Of a stretch of DNA of 47,578 nucleotides, positions 8,412 through 17,415 are shown piece after piece (within the stretch, counting starts at the first letter, position 1; every line of letters starts with the position of its first letter). The DNA is from RUG14223 sp051881075 (lineage in GTDB: Bacteria > Bacillota > Clostridia > Oscillospirales > Acutalibacteraceae), in the NCBI GenBank assembly GCA_051881075.1, contig JBJEPE010000067.1, positions 1 through 47,578 of the forward strand. The letters are read 5' to 3'. The notes below the pieces were generated by a model. The model had not been told where the DNA came from. It worked only from the letters and a program-made list of their open reading frames with translations, and ran no database searches. Position numbers and translations under genes: made by a program.

Positions 8412-8900
8412 ATGATCGACATCATAGAGTATAACAGTGATTTAGTTAAATCTACTATAGATATTTGGAACGAAGTAGTTAAAGACGGAAATGCCTTTCC
8501 TCAGACAGAACCGCTTAACGAACAAAGCGGAGATGAATTTTTCCGTTCACAGTCATTCACCGGACTTGCTGTAGACACCGACACAGGCATACCTGTTGGA
8601 CTTTATATTCTGCACCCGAATAACATAGGACGCTGCGGACATATTTGCAACGCAAGCTATGCCGTAAGCAAATCGGCACGTGGCAAAGGTGTTGGAGAAA
8701 AACTGGTAGTACATTGTATGGAGCAGGGCAAAAAGCTCGGTTTCCGTATATTGCAGTTTAATGCCGTAGTAAGTACAAATAAGGTGGCCTTATCATTATA
8801 TAAGAAGCTGGGATTTATAAAACTGGGTGTAATCCCCGAAGGATTTTTACTCAAGGACGGAACATACTGCGATATAATCCCACATTATCACATATTATAA
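8412..8900 (+). CDS. GNAT family N-acetyltransferase
   Basis: This 162-residue protein has the GNAT fold pattern: a conserved acetyl-CoA pyrophosphate loop SKSARGKGVGEKLV (residues ~82-95), then AVVSTNKVALSLYKKLGF, the C-terminal strand-helix of the family. The acceptor substrate cannot be told from sequence. The ending FLLKDGTYCDIIPHYHIL resembles YhhY/phosphinothricin-type members. It stands 51 bases after argS and before a strong bidirectional terminator. It is convergent with the amidase gene. Confidence 0.88.
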   Translation: MIDIIEYNSDLVKSTIDIWNEVVKDGNAFPQTEPLNEQSGDEFFRSQSFTGLAVDTDTGIPVGLYILHPNNIGRCGHICNASYAVSKSARGKGVGEKLVVHCMEQGKKLGFRILQFNAVVSTNKVALSLYKKLGFIKLGVIPEGFLLKDGTYCDIIPHYHIL

Positions 8901-8917
8901 AATCAAATATAAAACCG

Positions 8918-8968
8918 AAATTACCCACATTTATGGCCTATAGGCAAGCCTTGAATGTGGGTAAATTT
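8918..8968. terminator. Bidirectional hairpin terminator (shared-arm type)
   Basis: The left arm AAATTACCCACATTT (8918-8932) pairs with the right arm around AATGTGGGTAAATTT (8954-8968), with A/T runs on both flanks. It separates the convergent GNAT and amidase genes. The same 15-base arm recurs at 27253-27267. Confidence 0.8.
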
Positions 8969-8989
8969 TCGCATAAATTATCTATTAAT

Positions 8990-9844
8990 TTATTGAAGCG
9001 TAATGTAATCAGAGCGTACATAGCCCTCAACACCGTTATGCTTTATCAGGTACCAACCGTCAGCCTGACCCATGATAGACAGCCTTGTTCCCTTAGGTAT
9101 ACTGCCTATTACCTCTGAGTTTATACTTGGCTCTTCACGAATATTAAGACCTGTGTTTGATGTATTAACTACACCTATCATATTTCCCTCAGGAGCTCTG
9201 AACGGTAATCCGAAATATTCGGTAACGGACAGCACAAGGTTGCGTGCAATCTCGCTTATATTGTCACGTATCCACTGTGCGTCCTCCTTATTGTCGTGAT
9301 ATGCTACCTCTATTAGCACCGACGGCGCACGGGTACGCCTCAGCTCAGCAAGTGAGGTGTTTGCTACGGTTTTTACCATAGACGGATTAGGGTATATTGA
9401 TTTAAAATTATTCGCAATAATATCCGCAGCACGCTTGGCCTCGGCACTGTTGGCATAATAATAAACATCAGTTCCCTGTAATTTTCCTGCAAGGCTCTCA
9501 GGCCCTGCGTTAGAATGTATAGCCAGGTGCAGGTCGTAGTTACCTGCGTTTGACTGTGCTATAGCCTGTGATAGTGTTTGACTTGGCTCATTGCGAGTAA
9601 ATTCAATACCGCTTGCCGTCAAGTACGGTACCATTTCATCGGCTATCAGATTCATGTAGTACTCTTCATTACCACCGTCAACGTATTTGTTCCACTCCTG
9701 TAATGATGGGCTTAAATATAGCTTAGGCAAACTATCATCTCCTAAAATATTAAGCCGATAAATAACACACGCCGTGATAAGTATGTAAAGCCACAAAATA
9801 CACGGCGTAAGCCATCGGCCCTTTCTTTTTATACTATGCTGCAT
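8990..9844 (-). CDS. N-acetylmuramoyl-L-alanine amidase with C-terminal SH3b domain
   Basis: The start chosen is ATG 9842-9844 (MQHSIKRKGRWLTPCILWLY). It overlaps the end of the upstream deacetylase gene by 11 bases; the frame runs on upstream but inside that gene. About 284 residues include a membrane anchor (TPCILWLYILITACVIYRL). The Amidase_3-type core follows, with NEEYYMNLIADEM, HLAIHSNAG and APSVLIEVAYHDN. A bacterial SH3 domain lies at the C-terminus (TGLNIREEPSINSEVIG to GYVRSDYITLQ). The usual first zinc motif DPGHGG is not seen; YLSPSLQEWNKYV stands in its place. It would act on peptidoglycan outside the membrane. Confidence 0.85.
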   Translation of the reverse strand: MQHSIKRKGRWLTPCILWLYILITACVIYRLNILGDDSLPKLYLSPSLQEWNKYVDGGNEEYYMNLIADEMVPYLTASGIEFTRNEPSQTLSQAIAQSNAGNYDLHLAIHSNAGPESLAGKLQGTDVYYYANSAEAKRAADIIANNFKSIYPNPSMVKTVANTSLAELRRTRAPSVLIEVAYHDNKEDAQWIRDNISEIARNLVLSVTEYFGLPFRAPEGNMIGVVNTSNTGLNIREEPSINSEVIGSIPKGTRLSIMGQADGWYLIKHNGVEGYVRSDYITLQ

Positions 9845-10724
9845 TATTGTTTGCAGACACAATTTTAGAGAATAAATCTTCGGTACTTTGGTTATGCACA
9901 CGTATAAATCTGCCCAATTCATACAGGCTTGCTTTATCACGTGTTATTAAATTTACCCTACTTTCGCACGTTATTGTAGATTTAAATCCCATATCTATAA
10001 GCATCTGTTTACTGCAATCTGACTCTGCTCCAAACGGATAAACAAATGTATTCGGCACTACATTCAGATTTTCTTTTATCTTATTCTGTAGCTTTGTTAT
10101 ATCCTCTGTTACTGCTTGCTTATATTCGTCATATGTTTCGTTGTATTTCTTTTCTATACCCTTTCTTCCTGTAGTTTCGTGCATATTATATGTATGGTTT
10201 TGTACCTCTACCAAACCTGATGACAGCATATCCTTAAGATTATTCCATGTTACATGGCCGTAGGTTGCATTTTCCTCATTAGCCTCTGAAAACTTATCTG
10301 TGCAGTAACCTATTATAGATATGACCATCTTGCAATTATACTTTTTCATAAGTTCAAAGGCATAGCTGTAGTTATTATAATATCCGTCATCAAAGGTAAG
10401 AATTATCGGCTTATCCGGCAATGGATTACCGTTATATACATAATCAATAAGGTCCTGCATCACAATAGTGGTATAGCCGTGTTGCGTTATATACTTAAGG
10501 TCGCTTTCAAGCTCATAAGGAGCTATAACATACTTACCCTGTAAATTTTCATCCTTAAGTACGGAATGATACATAATTATAGGCACCTCTATTCCCTGCG
10601 CCTCTGCATTTGTTTGGACTGTTTTGGCAGTTGTTGTAGGTAACAGAATTATACTCATTATCATAATTCCTGCCATTATAAAAATACTGAGCTTTCTCAT
10701 ATTCAGTTTAATATTAAGATACAT
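9834..10724 (-). CDS. Polysaccharide deacetylase family protein
   Basis: Members of this NodB/CE4 group remove acetyl groups from peptidoglycan or other polysaccharides outside the cell. The 296 residues begin with an N-terminal hydrophobic signal or anchor (LSIFIMAGIMIMSIILLPTT). They contain PIIMYHSV, the metal-binding TFDDG motif (PIILTFDDGYYNNYSYAFEL), QNHTYNMH as the His-rich motif 2, and TFVYPFGAES as motif 3. The ATG follows GGAGGAAAT. It is the first gene of a two-gene unit with the amidase, with which it overlaps by 11 bases, so the two are probably translationally coupled and work together on wall polymers. Confidence 0.92.
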   Translation of the reverse strand: MYLNIKLNMRKLSIFIMAGIMIMSIILLPTTTAKTVQTNAEAQGIEVPIIMYHSVLKDENLQGKYVIAPYELESDLKYITQHGYTTIVMQDLIDYVYNGNPLPDKPIILTFDDGYYNNYSYAFELMKKYNCKMVISIIGYCTDKFSEANEENATYGHVTWNNLKDMLSSGLVEVQNHTYNMHETTGRKGIEKKYNETYDEYKQAVTEDITKLQNKIKENLNVVPNTFVYPFGAESDCSKQMLIDMGFKSTITCESRVNLITRDKASLYELGRFIRVHNQSTEDLFSKIVSANNNAA

Positions 10725-10825
10725 TATATTTCCTCCATTTACAGTAGATTTTATTGCAAAGACGGTGACAATACAATTTATTCTAAGCTTATGACAAATA
10801 TAACTTAATTTACATTTTTAACCTC

Positions 10826-10877
10826 TTTACAACAACTAAAATTTGTGATAGAATAAAATTAATAACAATTATTATTT
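10826..10877 (+). promoter_or_regulatory. Promoter and candidate PerR box of perR
   Basis: TTTACA (10826-10831) and TAGAAT (10849-10854) are 17 bases apart, a good sigma-A promoter. Immediately downstream, 10863-10877 (TAACAATTATTATTT) matches 10 of 14 fixed positions of the PerR box TTATAATNATTATAA, with the right half well kept. Autoregulation is inferred. Confidence 0.5.
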
Positions 10878-10897
10878 TTGATTAGGATTGATATATT

Positions 10898-11296
10898 ATG
10901 AAGCAACAAAATTTCAGTCGTAAAAGAGAAGCTATCTATAATTATATAAAGTCAGTTAAAACACACCCCACAGCCGATGAGGTATATGCGGCCTTAAAGG
11001 GACAATACCCCGATCTTAGCTTAAGCACAGTTTACCGCAATATAAGTATGTTTAAAAATAACGGTATTATAGCCTCTGTCGGCGTAGTAAACAGCCAGGA
11101 ACATTTTGATTATAACACATCACCGCACGCACATTTTATATGTAATACTTGCGGCAGTGTAACAGACTTAGACCGTGTTGAAATTGATAAGCGGCTGGAC
11201 TACTTTGTGAAATGTGAATATAACTTTGATGTAGATTTTCACAATCTTACGTTTTACGGAAGATGTAATAAATGTAAAAACGGAGAAAAATCATAA
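10898..11296 (+). CDS. perR: Fur-family transcriptional regulator, PerR-like
   Basis: The 132-residue protein has the Fur winged helix (HPTADEVYAALK and STVYRNISMFKNNGIIASV) and a C-terminal dimerisation domain. That domain has two CxxC pairs for structural zinc (CNTCG and CNKC) and the His/Asp-rich regulatory region EHFDYNTSPHAHF. The pattern HFDYNTSPHAH, with Asp in a position used by PerR for metal sensing, favours a peroxide sensor over Fur or Zur; this is judged by eye. A rubrerythrin gene with a better PerR box lies in the same window. Convergent with rpe. Confidence 0.8.
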   Translation: MKQQNFSRKREAIYNYIKSVKTHPTADEVYAALKGQYPDLSLSTVYRNISMFKNNGIIASVGVVNSQEHFDYNTSPHAHFICNTCGSVTDLDRVEIDKRLDYFVKCEYNFDVDFHNLTFYGRCNKCKNGEKS

Positions 11297-11319
11297 AGAA
11301 CTCTAATAAACACAAAAAC

Positions 11320-11359
11320 AACGGGATGTAAAAAACTTGCAGTTTTTTACATCCCGTTT
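11320..11359. terminator. Strong bidirectional terminator between perR and rpe
   Basis: A 17-base or longer perfect stem (ACGGGATGTAAAAAACT with AGTTTTTTACATCCCGT) closes a TGC loop and is followed by TTTTAATTTTT on the plus strand. It serves both convergent genes. Confidence 0.9.
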
Positions 11360-11398
11360 TAATTTTTATATAAATAAATCAAAAAATTCAGCCTGATA

Positions 11399-12049
11399 TC
11401 AGACGCTCAAACGCTTTAACTCAGCTATAGCCTCAGCGGCATCCGGTGCTTTAAATATGCCTGTACCAGATACACTTATATCTACGCCTGCTTTTGCACA
11501 TACTGCAACGGTATCGGCATTTATTCCGCCGTCAGCCTCAATTAGCGTACTTAATCCTCTGCGGTTTATCTCAGCCTTAAGCTTTTCTGCCTTTGGCATC
11601 ATATCATACATAAAGGATTGACCCCCGAAGCCCGGCTCAACAGTCATAATAAGAACCATATATAAATCATCAAGATACGGAAAAACCGTTTCTATCGGTG
11701 TATTTGGCTTTACTACTAGTCCTGCCTTAACACCACGTGACCTTATCTTATCAAGCGTAGCTCTGATATCGGAGTCACTTTCAACGTGGAACGTGATTAT
11801 ATCTGCGCCTGCATTTGCAAAATCGTCAATATATTTCAGCGGTTCAGATATCATTAGATGTACATCAAACGGTAAATCGGTGTACTTTCTCAAATACTTG
11901 ATTACAGGTGCGCCGAATGTTATATTCGGAACAAAATGACCGTCCATAACGTCTAAATGAACATAGTCGGCCTTTGCCTTAGTAATTCTTTCTACCTCAC
12001 TGCCCATTATTGAAAAATCGCAGGATAAAACAGATGGAGCTATTTTCAT
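11399..12049 (-). CDS. rpe: Ribulose-phosphate 3-epimerase
   Basis: Rpe interconverts ribulose 5-phosphate and xylulose 5-phosphate in the pentose phosphate pathway. The 216-residue TIM barrel starts MKIAPSVLSCDFSIMG and contains HLDVMDGHFVPNITFG, PFDVHLMISEP, MTVEPGFGGQSF and IEADGGINADT, all family signatures with the metal and phosphate ligands in place. It is the third gene of an apparent minus-strand unit after rlmB and the 1254-residue protein. The gap upstream is 37 bases. Confidence 0.97.
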   Translation of the reverse strand: MKIAPSVLSCDFSIMGSEVERITKAKADYVHLDVMDGHFVPNITFGAPVIKYLRKYTDLPFDVHLMISEPLKYIDDFANAGADIITFHVESDSDIRATLDKIRSRGVKAGLVVKPNTPIETVFPYLDDLYMVLIMTVEPGFGGQSFMYDMMPKAEKLKAEINRRGLSTLIEADGGINADTVAVCAKAGVDISVSGTGIFKAPDAAEAIAELKRLSV

Positions 12050-12086
12050 ATTATATCGGGTCTATGCCCTTTCACCTCATTAATTA

Positions 12087-15000
12087 TTAATAATCAACAT
12101 AAATTTGCGGAGCAAATATAGATGCAAGCGACCAGAACAGTACATATATAAGTATCTCTACCGTACCTAAGAACTGTAATCCTGAATAAAGTACAAGCAC
12201 CGATACCGTAAGTACACCCAGTATTATAGATATCATCTGGATGATTATAGACATTGAAAGTCTGCTCTTAATAGCTACACATCCTGAGATAACTCTGCCC
12301 AGCGATGCTATGCTTCCCTTAGTGGCAACATAACAGCGTGATTTTTCTTCATACTTAGATGTCGCATTCTTACAGTAATCCGCAACATCATGCGGTAATA
12401 TTTTAACCGTTCTGTAGAATATACCGAAATCATCGGATATCCTCTCGGCGGTCACATTGTGGTCAACGGTAGTAACAAGGAAGCTTATGCCGTTGTACTC
12501 CATTCTCTGTAACGATGCAGATATTACCGGGTCTGCCTTATATGTAGTTATAAACATGGCAACAAGCTCTCCTGATATAGCAACATATGTTATCTGTCTG
12601 TTGCCGTATCTGAACTTATCCTCATAACTCATGTCGGGAGGATCTATGCCGTGTAATTCAAGCAGATGTCTTGAGCCGACAAGCACTCTGTCACCGTTTA
12701 CCCAACCTACAAGTCCGTCACCGTCCTCATAGGCTACACTCTCAACATTTGTAAGTACTTTAAGGTTTCCCTTTATCATGCTGTCGAATATACCTGTCAT
12801 TGTGCTGTCTACGGTATTAAACATTGCCGCACAGGCAAGTATGGCATCATCTATGCGCTGATTGCTGAAGGTCTTTATACCGTTAAGGATTATCGAACCC
12901 TTAGGGTAAAGCTCCTTAGCATCTATCATAATTGCATTACAATCGCTGAACTGTCTTACAGCGGGATATCCTACAAGCATACCGTCGCTGCTTAAAGCTC
13001 TTTTACAAAGCTTGCTTATCGGAAAGTTTATGGCTATAAGTGCTGCCGCAGGAGTAAATACCACCGCAACCACACATAATGCAGACAATGCGCCGATAAA
13101 TGACTTGGCTATAAATCCGTATGCAACGGCTACCGCTATTGAGCCTATTATTGCAAGCGGAGTTATCCTGCCTGCAGCATCCTCGCTGGGGTCAGGAGAA
13201 TATGAAAGCTTTAAGAAATTCTTAAGGAATCCCGTCTTTCTCTGGAATGTTATTATAGGCTTACTTACCGGTATGCCCGTCATTAGCTTTTGAGCCTTTT
13301 TCTCGTCTGTATATATCTTTGCGGCGTACTTTTCATCCTCTGACGCAACAAAAGCAAAATTGCGGCGAATACGCAGCATCATTATCAGCTTACCTACACA
13401 GTTCAGCAGTAACGCCAACGATATTATAGGTGCATAAAGATTTAATTCTTTATTATAAAATTCATCCGTTGCGAAAAACGCCGAAATACATTGAACTAAA
13501 CCGGTTACACAGGTAAACGCCAACACCGTGTCGGAGTTACCTTTAAGCGAAAGCAATGCGGAAAGTCCGTTGGTAAGCGTTACGTTACATACAAAAACAG
13601 CCGCACCCAGCAGAATAAAGTTAAAGAATACATACATAAGCGGTGCTTTAGGCAAAATCAGCATTATGTTATCAGGTACAAATCGTTGTAAGAACGATAT
13701 GCCTATAAGTACTACTGAAATTATAAGTACCACAGTCGTTTTAAACACAAGCTTATGCACATTCATGCTTATCTCTGTCTTGACTGTTTTAAAGTCCTCA
13801 GGGTCTTCAAAATCATCTATCATACTAAGCGGCTTGTCCGTATTCTCAGGATCATCCAGAGGATTATCGTCCTCTTCACTGCTGAAAAGATTAAATTTAC
13901 GCTTTTTCTTTTCTTTTTCTTTAGGTATGCTGGTAAACTTAGGACTTTCTGAAGTATTACCGTCAGCGGATGACTCATCGTCAACATTCTTAAAAGGCTT
14001 GGCTATTATAGAACCGTAGTCCATACTGTCAAGCTCATCAAGCTGTTGTTTTTCACGTCTTTCACGTGATTCCTTCAACTTTTTTGAAGAAATAGTAATA
14101 GTAAATTTCTGCGGTGGGTCAACATCAAACGCAGACGGCTCCCAACGCTTCTCCTTTGGCTCGTCCTCCTCTTTTTTATCGGAGTAAGCAAGGTACGCTT
14201 CTCTAAGCACTGCGGTAAATGTCTTTGACATTGATATTACCGTTATGCCTCTTTGAGGACTGTGATATTCATAAGGAGGAGCAACAAATTTATTTTTATT
14301 CTCACTTTTTTGATTTTGTGATTCTTTTTCCGCACGCTCTATTTCGGCCTTTTCTATTCGTGCGGTTTCAACCACCGCTTCAGATGATGTTCCACGTGCT
14401 ACCGGCTTAGGCGCACCGAAGAACTTTTCGTATCTGCTCTCTGTAGGCGGTTGATTAAGCTTAGAATAGAGATTTTCGTATATCTGTGCATATTTCTGCT
14501 GATGTTCAGGGAATTTTTCCGCAAAGCCGCCTTCAACGAAAGGCTCGTCCACAATAGGTTCAGCCGGAACAGCTTTGTTAAATACACTCTTAATAAGTGA
14601 AATCTCATCCTCCTGCACAGTCTTAGCCGTATTCTGTGACTCAGGCACTACTACCTCTATCGTATCAGGCTCTACTCCGCCAACATCTTCGTTACTGTTA
14701 AAGGTTACAGGCTCACGTATATTTTCCAGTATTACCTCATGCGTATCACCTTTGCTGCTAATTCCATCTTGATCTGTATGTACCTGAACATCCTCTACCC
14801 TTTCATGAGTACTGTTTGAGCTGATATCCTCAAATACACCTGTGGGTGCATATGCAGTCTGCTCAGTCTTCGGTATAGACTTACTTGCCGCTGCCTCTAC
14901 TGCCCTTTTAGCAAGCTGACCGGTAATATGAAGTCTGCTGTATGACGAATCGTCATCGTCAAAATCATCATCGAAATCGTCATCAAAATCATCGGTCATA

Positions 15001-15851
15001 CTGTCATCTATCTCAGATATTATATCAGCAACGCTCTGCGTCTGCTCAGGCACAGCATAATCCGGTACGGATATGTCACCGGTTATCTCAATATCACCTG
15101 TTATATCAATGTTCTCAATGCCCTTAAAGCCCTCGCCGGTATTATCAAAGTCATCGTCATCATCGTCATCGTCAATACCATTCATATTAATATTGCTGCC
15201 CTCAGGCTTTGCTGATATACTGACAAATTCCTCCTTTTTGCCGGATAATGAGTTTATCTCAAGAGGCTGCACTAAGATCATATCCGTAATAGGCTTTATA
15301 ACGGCGTCTTCATCAGGTTTATCTGAAGAATACATATTCCTCATAAGCTCATACGGACTTTCAGGCACTATATCTGTAGGTATCTGTTCCTCATGCTCCA
15401 CCTTATCTTTTATGATGTTATCGGTTACGACAATGTCTCCCAAGTCGATATATCTCTCGTTTGCCTCAGGTACAATAACAGGGGCTTCGCTTATAGTCTT
15501 TGCTTTTTCCACCTGTTCGGTAAGCTCATTGATATCTATCTCTTCGCCTATATCTCCGTCCATTTTATTAAAGGCATTGCCCAATGCTCTGATAATAGAC
15601 GTAACTGAGGTAGTGTTTGTTATAGACATATCATCCGATTTTACGGTTTGTTGCTGTTGCTGTTTTTGTTTATTACCGTAATTACGCGGTTGCTTAGGTA
15701 CTGTAAGCGGGTCGGTCTTAGTGTACCTTACTTTTTTTTCGGTAGTACTGAAAATTTCCTCCATCTCAACGCCATGCTGTGATATATCAACCGTATCAGG
15801 GTTCTTTGATTGAGTATTTGCTTTATTCTTTTTTCCAAATAATCCAAACAT
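12087..15851 (-). CDS. Acidic disordered region fused to a degenerate P1B-type ATPase-like membrane core
   Basis: The protein has 1254 residues. Residues 1 to ~695 are polar, Glu/Asp/Lys-rich and probably disordered, with Gln runs and Asp runs. From ~700 there are six hydrophobic segments, a soluble domain, then two more segments near the C-terminus: the eight-helix layout of P1B metal ATPases. The soluble part aligns by eye with P and N domains (WVNGDRVLVGSRHLLELHGI; NVTAERISDDFGI). Every catalytic motif is altered. DKTGT is IDAKELYPKG near residue 975, TGD is TVD, and GDGxND, the N-domain His-Pro and TGES are absent. The CPC motif is TPAAALIAINFP. It is probably a non-pumping scaffold or sensor; function unknown. 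It lies between rlmB and rpe. Confidence 0.75.
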   Translation of the reverse strand: MFGLFGKKNKANTQSKNPDTVDISQHGVEMEEIFSTTEKKVRYTKTDPLTVPKQPRNYGNKQKQQQQQTVKSDDMSITNTTSVTSIIRALGNAFNKMDGDIGEEIDINELTEQVEKAKTISEAPVIVPEANERYIDLGDIVVTDNIIKDKVEHEEQIPTDIVPESPYELMRNMYSSDKPDEDAVIKPITDMILVQPLEINSLSGKKEEFVSISAKPEGSNINMNGIDDDDDDDDFDNTGEGFKGIENIDITGDIEITGDISVPDYAVPEQTQSVADIISEIDDSMTDDFDDDFDDDFDDDDSSYSRLHITGQLAKRAVEAAASKSIPKTEQTAYAPTGVFEDISSNSTHERVEDVQVHTDQDGISSKGDTHEVILENIREPVTFNSNEDVGGVEPDTIEVVVPESQNTAKTVQEDEISLIKSVFNKAVPAEPIVDEPFVEGGFAEKFPEHQQKYAQIYENLYSKLNQPPTESRYEKFFGAPKPVARGTSSEAVVETARIEKAEIERAEKESQNQKSENKNKFVAPPYEYHSPQRGITVISMSKTFTAVLREAYLAYSDKKEEDEPKEKRWEPSAFDVDPPQKFTITISSKKLKESRERREKQQLDELDSMDYGSIIAKPFKNVDDESSADGNTSESPKFTSIPKEKEKKKRKFNLFSSEEDDNPLDDPENTDKPLSMIDDFEDPEDFKTVKTEISMNVHKLVFKTTVVLIISVVLIGISFLQRFVPDNIMLILPKAPLMYVFFNFILLGAAVFVCNVTLTNGLSALLSLKGNSDTVLAFTCVTGLVQCISAFFATDEFYNKELNLYAPIISLALLLNCVGKLIMMLRIRRNFAFVASEDEKYAAKIYTDEKKAQKLMTGIPVSKPIITFQRKTGFLKNFLKLSYSPDPSEDAAGRITPLAIIGSIAVAVAYGFIAKSFIGALSALCVVAVVFTPAAALIAINFPISKLCKRALSSDGMLVGYPAVRQFSDCNAIMIDAKELYPKGSIILNGIKTFSNQRIDDAILACAAMFNTVDSTMTGIFDSMIKGNLKVLTNVESVAYEDGDGLVGWVNGDRVLVGSRHLLELHGIDPPDMSYEDKFRYGNRQITYVAISGELVAMFITTYKADPVISASLQRMEYNGISFLVTTVDHNVTAERISDDFGIFYRTVKILPHDVADYCKNATSKYEEKSRCYVATKGSIASLGRVISGCVAIKSRLSMSIIIQMISIILGVLTVSVLVLYSGLQFLGTVEILIYVLFWSLASIFAPQIYVDY

Positions 15852-15874
15852 TCCTTATCGTCCCACCCTTTCAG

Positions 15875-16648
15875 TTATTTTGCTTTTATTCCGTTTCTTT
15901 GCCGTGATATCTCATATGTGATTATTCCTGCCGCAACGGACGCATTCAGCGAGCTTACCCTGCCTAAAAGCGGCAGCGAAAGTACTCCGTCACATTTTTC
16001 TTTAACAAGTCTGCTTACTCCGCTGCCCTCGTTACCTATTACAAGCGCTATAGGCCCTGTCAAATCAGTCTGACACCATGTGGTGCCGTCCATGTCGGCA
16101 CAGTATATCCAAACACCCTTTTCTTTAAGCTTATCTATCTCTACTGAAATATTTGTAACTCTGGCTACAGGCAGATACTCAACAGCACCTGCGGACGCCT
16201 TGCCTACCGTAAAGGTAAGCCCTGCAGAACGCCGCTTCGGTATTATTATACCGTGCGCTCCTGCACATTCCGCCGTACGTATGATAGCCCCAAGATTGTG
16301 AGGATCCTCTATCTCATCAAGGATAATTATAAAGGGGCTTTCGCCTTTTCTGTCGGCATATGCCAATATATCATCTACAGATGAATATTCCTTAACTGCC
16401 GCAACTGCAACTACACCTTGATGTACCGCACCTGCACACATATAATCAAGCTTTTTTACGTCACATTCTTTAATTGTTATACCCATTCCCTTTGCTTTGG
16501 CTATTATTGCAGAGAGAGTTCCCGTATGCTGACCTTTTAAAACATATAAGCTGTCTATTGCTCTTCCGCTTTTAAGAGCCTCATTCACGGGATTTCTACC
16601 CGCTATTATATCTTCAGCAGTACTTCTTACGTTGTTTTTTTCAGCCAT
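15875..16648 (-). CDS. rlmB: 23S rRNA 2'-O-ribose methyltransferase, TrmH/RlmB family
   Basis: SpoU-class enzymes use SAM to methylate ribose in rRNA or tRNA. The 257 residues have a short N-terminal substrate-binding domain (IIAGRNPVNEALKSGRAID) and the three knotted-fold motifs LDEIEDPHNLGAIIRTAECA, IALVIGNEGSGVSRLVK and LSLPLLGRVSSLNASVAAGI. RlmB is the best guess from overall length and the N-terminal domain; the exact target nucleotide cannot be read from sequence. It leads a minus-strand unit with the pseudo-ATPase and rpe. Confidence 0.88.
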   Translation of the reverse strand: MAEKNNVRSTAEDIIAGRNPVNEALKSGRAIDSLYVLKGQHTGTLSAIIAKAKGMGITIKECDVKKLDYMCAGAVHQGVVAVAAVKEYSSVDDILAYADRKGESPFIIILDEIEDPHNLGAIIRTAECAGAHGIIIPKRRSAGLTFTVGKASAGAVEYLPVARVTNISVEIDKLKEKGVWIYCADMDGTTWCQTDLTGPIALVIGNEGSGVSRLVKEKCDGVLSLPLLGRVSSLNASVAAGIITYEISRQRNGIKAK

Positions 16649-16821
16649 TTATTCTCCACCATTCCGAATATCTAAACATATATAAAATCTATTATTTAGC
16701 ACTGTTAGAGCCATTTCCGAAAAACAGCACACTTTTATTTAGTATATCACATCATAATGGAAAATAAAAGAGATTTCTGCATATTTTTTATTTTTTCCGT
16801 AAATTTGCGATTAAAAAATAC

Positions 16822-17415
16822 TTATATTGTAATTTTTCCTGAATCAATATCAAGCATAAAAGCACCTGTATCTATGTTTTCGGGTATTATTCCGTATCTT
16901 CCTGTAATCGGATCTCTGAAAATAGCTGCTTCGGGCGGGCAGGCCGTAAAGCTGAAGTACATAGCCGCATACAGTACAAGCATAAAAAGTGCAGGAGAAA
17001 ACCACACTTCAATAGGCTTTGATGACATATACAGCTTATATGACAGTACATACGCAAATATTATCCATACAACTATGCTGATAATGTCTATTATCAGTAC
17101 ATTCTTTCCGAGTAATGAAGAATAAAGGAAAAAGAATCCTATTGTAATACCGCCTAAAAACCACAGCCCCACTATCTTAGCTACAAAAAATCTTTTAAAA
17201 TACGTTTTACATACGCAAAACTCTACCACCGCCCACGCAAAATATGGCATTGTGAATATCTTGACGTGTTCCCAAACGCTTTCATTTACAGATGCAAACA
17301 GAAGCGTCCACATTGCACCGCCTGTAAGCTCATAGGCAAAGTGAAGTATAATGCCTGCTGTTAATGTAAATACAGCACCGGCAATCTCAAATTTTTTCAG
17401 TAATTTCCTATCCAT
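16822..17415 (-). CDS. DUF6512-like integral membrane protein
   Basis: The start ATG 17413-17415 (MDRKLLKKFEIAG) is eight bases behind AAGGG; a GTG three codons upstream is less likely. About 197 residues hold five or six hydrophobic segments, including FTLTAGIILHFAYEL and LFMLVLYAAMYFSF. The motif LFASVNESVWEHVKIF is one I recall from DUF6512 proteins of Firmicutes. No enzyme motif is visible and the role is unknown. It is transcribed away from the rimP operon. The 173-base gap to rlmB downstream shows no terminator I can support. Confidence 0.65.
   Translation of the reverse strand: MDRKLLKKFEIAGAVFTLTAGIILHFAYELTGGAMWTLLFASVNESVWEHVKIFTMPYFAWAVVEFCVCKTYFKRFFVAKIVGLWFLGGITIGFFFLYSSLLGKNVLIIDIISIVVWIIFAYVLSYKLYMSSKPIEVWFSPALFMLVLYAAMYFSFTACPPEAAIFRDPITGRYGIIPENIDTGAFMLDIDSGKITI

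Noticed and set aside
14930..15180. Repeats resembling a CRISPR or tandem-repeat array
   Set aside because: The repetition is GAT/GAC codon runs within an acidic coding region, with no spacers.
15073..15681. A 202-codon plus-strand frame opposite the acidic region of the pseudo-ATPase gene
   Set aside because: Ser-rich sequence comes from the complement of Asp/Glu codons; no start signal.
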